A stretch of 14,234 nucleotides of DNA from Christensenella sp. UBA1259 (GTDB lineage: Bacteria > Bacillota > Clostridia > Christensenellales > Borkfalkiaceae), in NCBI GenBank assembly GCA_002308755.1, contig DBVR01000024.1:16269-30502 (forward strand), given 5' to 3'. Shown here in pieces: positions 13,661 through 14,234 of the stretch. The notes beneath the pieces are model-generated. The model searched no databases. It was not told the DNA's origin and saw only the letters and a program-made list of their open reading frames with translations. Every line of letters begins with the position of its first letter. Positions within the stretch are counted from its first letter, which is position 1. A program made the translations under genes and the position numbers.

Positions 13661-14234
13661 ACTTACGGGCGGCGGCACGGCGGGACACGTCACGCCGAAC
13701 CTTGCGCTGATCGAAAAGCTTGACCGCAGCGAATGGGACATCCACTACATCGGCACGTCCGGCATGGAAAAGGACCTGCTGAAGCCGGTCGAGGGCGTGA
13801 CGTATCACGAGATCGACTCCGGCAAGCTGCGCCGCTACGCAAGCCTCAAGACGCTGACGATGCCGTACCATGTGCAGAAGGGCTATCACCAGGCAAAGCG
13901 CATCCTGAAGGAGCTGAAGCCCGCCGTGCTGTTTTCGAAGGGCGGCTATGTGTCGGTGCCGGTCGTCGCGGCGGCGAAGAAGATCTGCCCCGTGCTGACG
14001 CACGAATCCGACTATACGCCGGGCCTCGCAAACAGGATCGACGCGCGCTATGCCGACAAGGTGCTGGTGACGTTTGCGGACACCGTGCCGCTCGTCAAGG
14101 GCGGCAAGGGCGTGCACACCGGCACGCCGATCCGTCCGGAGCTCTACGCGGGTTCGCGCGAAAAGGCGCTTGCGTTCACCGGCCTGTCCGGGAAAAAGCC
14201 CGTGCTGCTCGTCACCGGCGGCAGCCTCGGCGCG
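13647..14234 (+). CDS. murG: MurG, N-terminal 196 residues (runs off window)
   Basis: The N-terminal half of the glycosyltransferase that adds GlcNAc to lipid I to make lipid II, at the inner face of the membrane; the full protein is usually about 355 residues. Motifs: the Gly-rich loop TGGGTAGHVTP at 7-17, FSKGGYVSVPVV at 96-107, HESDYTPGLANR at 119-130 (the HESD form rather than HEQN) and the start of the second domain, LLVTGGSLGA, at 187-196. ATG at 13647 has no visible ribosome site. Codon use is unlike all other genes here: the first Ile codons are ATA ATA, while all eight later ones are ATC; Leu is mainly CTG; GC is about 57-67% in lines counted by hand. Confidence 0.93.
   Translation, partial: MTTIILTGGGTAGHVTPNLALIEKLDRSEWDIHYIGTSGMEKDLLKPVEGVTYHEIDSGKLRRYASLKTLTMPYHVQKGYHQAKRILKELKPAVLFSKGGYVSVPVVAAAKKICPVLTHESDYTPGLANRIDARYADKVLVTFADTVPLVKGGKGVHTGTPIRPELYAGSREKALAFTGLSGKKPVLLVTGGSLGA

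Noticed and set aside
13638..14117. 159-codon minus-strand frame opposite murG
   Set aside because: It is a high-GC shadow of murG; the protein is rich in Arg/His with no family features, while murG motifs on the plus strand are clear.

Overview
The window looks like a chromosomal segment of a Gram-positive-type bacterium, most likely class Clostridia (Bacillota). The reasons are strong AAGGAG-type ribosome sites, sigma-A promoters with a 17-bp spacer, short spacings or 1-4 bp overlaps between genes, and genes of Bacillota type (nrdR, RecX, MinD/MinE, MreB, a Ppx/GppA protein, a lipoprotein with a low-complexity linker). Base composition is moderate (about half GC in lines counted by hand), with frequent ATA codons. 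The exception is the last ~550 bases, which are clearly richer in GC and use different codons.

Layout. 1-201: intergenic DNA with two copies of a ~34-bp imperfect direct repeat 117 bp apart and an 18-bp perfect palindrome. 202-1142 (minus): nrdR followed by a dCMP-deaminase gene, a small nucleotide-pool operon. 1187-1495 (plus): a small DUF1294-like membrane protein whose stop codon overlaps the stop of the convergent operon. 1492-5468 (minus): a compact four-gene operon tyrS-yigZ-recX-nnr driven by a perfect-consensus promoter (TTGACA, 17 bp, TATAAT). 5506-6581 (minus): minD-minE with a strong terminator after minE. 6609-7728 (minus): a divergent mreB-like gene with its own -10 element and terminator. 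7733-9321 (minus): a Ppx/GppA-family phosphatase gene with a good promoter. 9322-9501: AT-rich non-coding DNA with a CcpA/LacI-like operator candidate. 9502-10254 (minus): two adjacent half-size TauE/SafE transporter genes. 10339-13591 (plus): promoter, a 1035-residue surface protein with lipoprotein signal and C-terminal membrane anchor, and terminator. 13647-14234 (plus): the first 196 codons of a murG of different codon use.

Function. Most genes are housekeeping: dNTP control (nrdR, dCMP deaminase), tRNA charging (tyrS), metabolite repair (nnr), recombination control (recX), division-site placement (minDE), cell shape (mreB-like), polyphosphate/ppGpp turnover (ppx/gppA) and wall synthesis (murG). 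No defence system, CRISPR array, phage, insertion sequence, tRNA or rRNA was seen.

The most interesting signals are regulatory. NrdR-box-like 16-mers sit at exactly the same place, inside the -35/-10 spacer, of the tyrS and ppx promoters, and nrdR itself lies in the window. Three of the four predicted transcripts begin with a GC-rich hairpin. Also notable are the abrupt codon-use change inside murG, the large doubly anchored surface protein, and the degenerate MreB paralogue.
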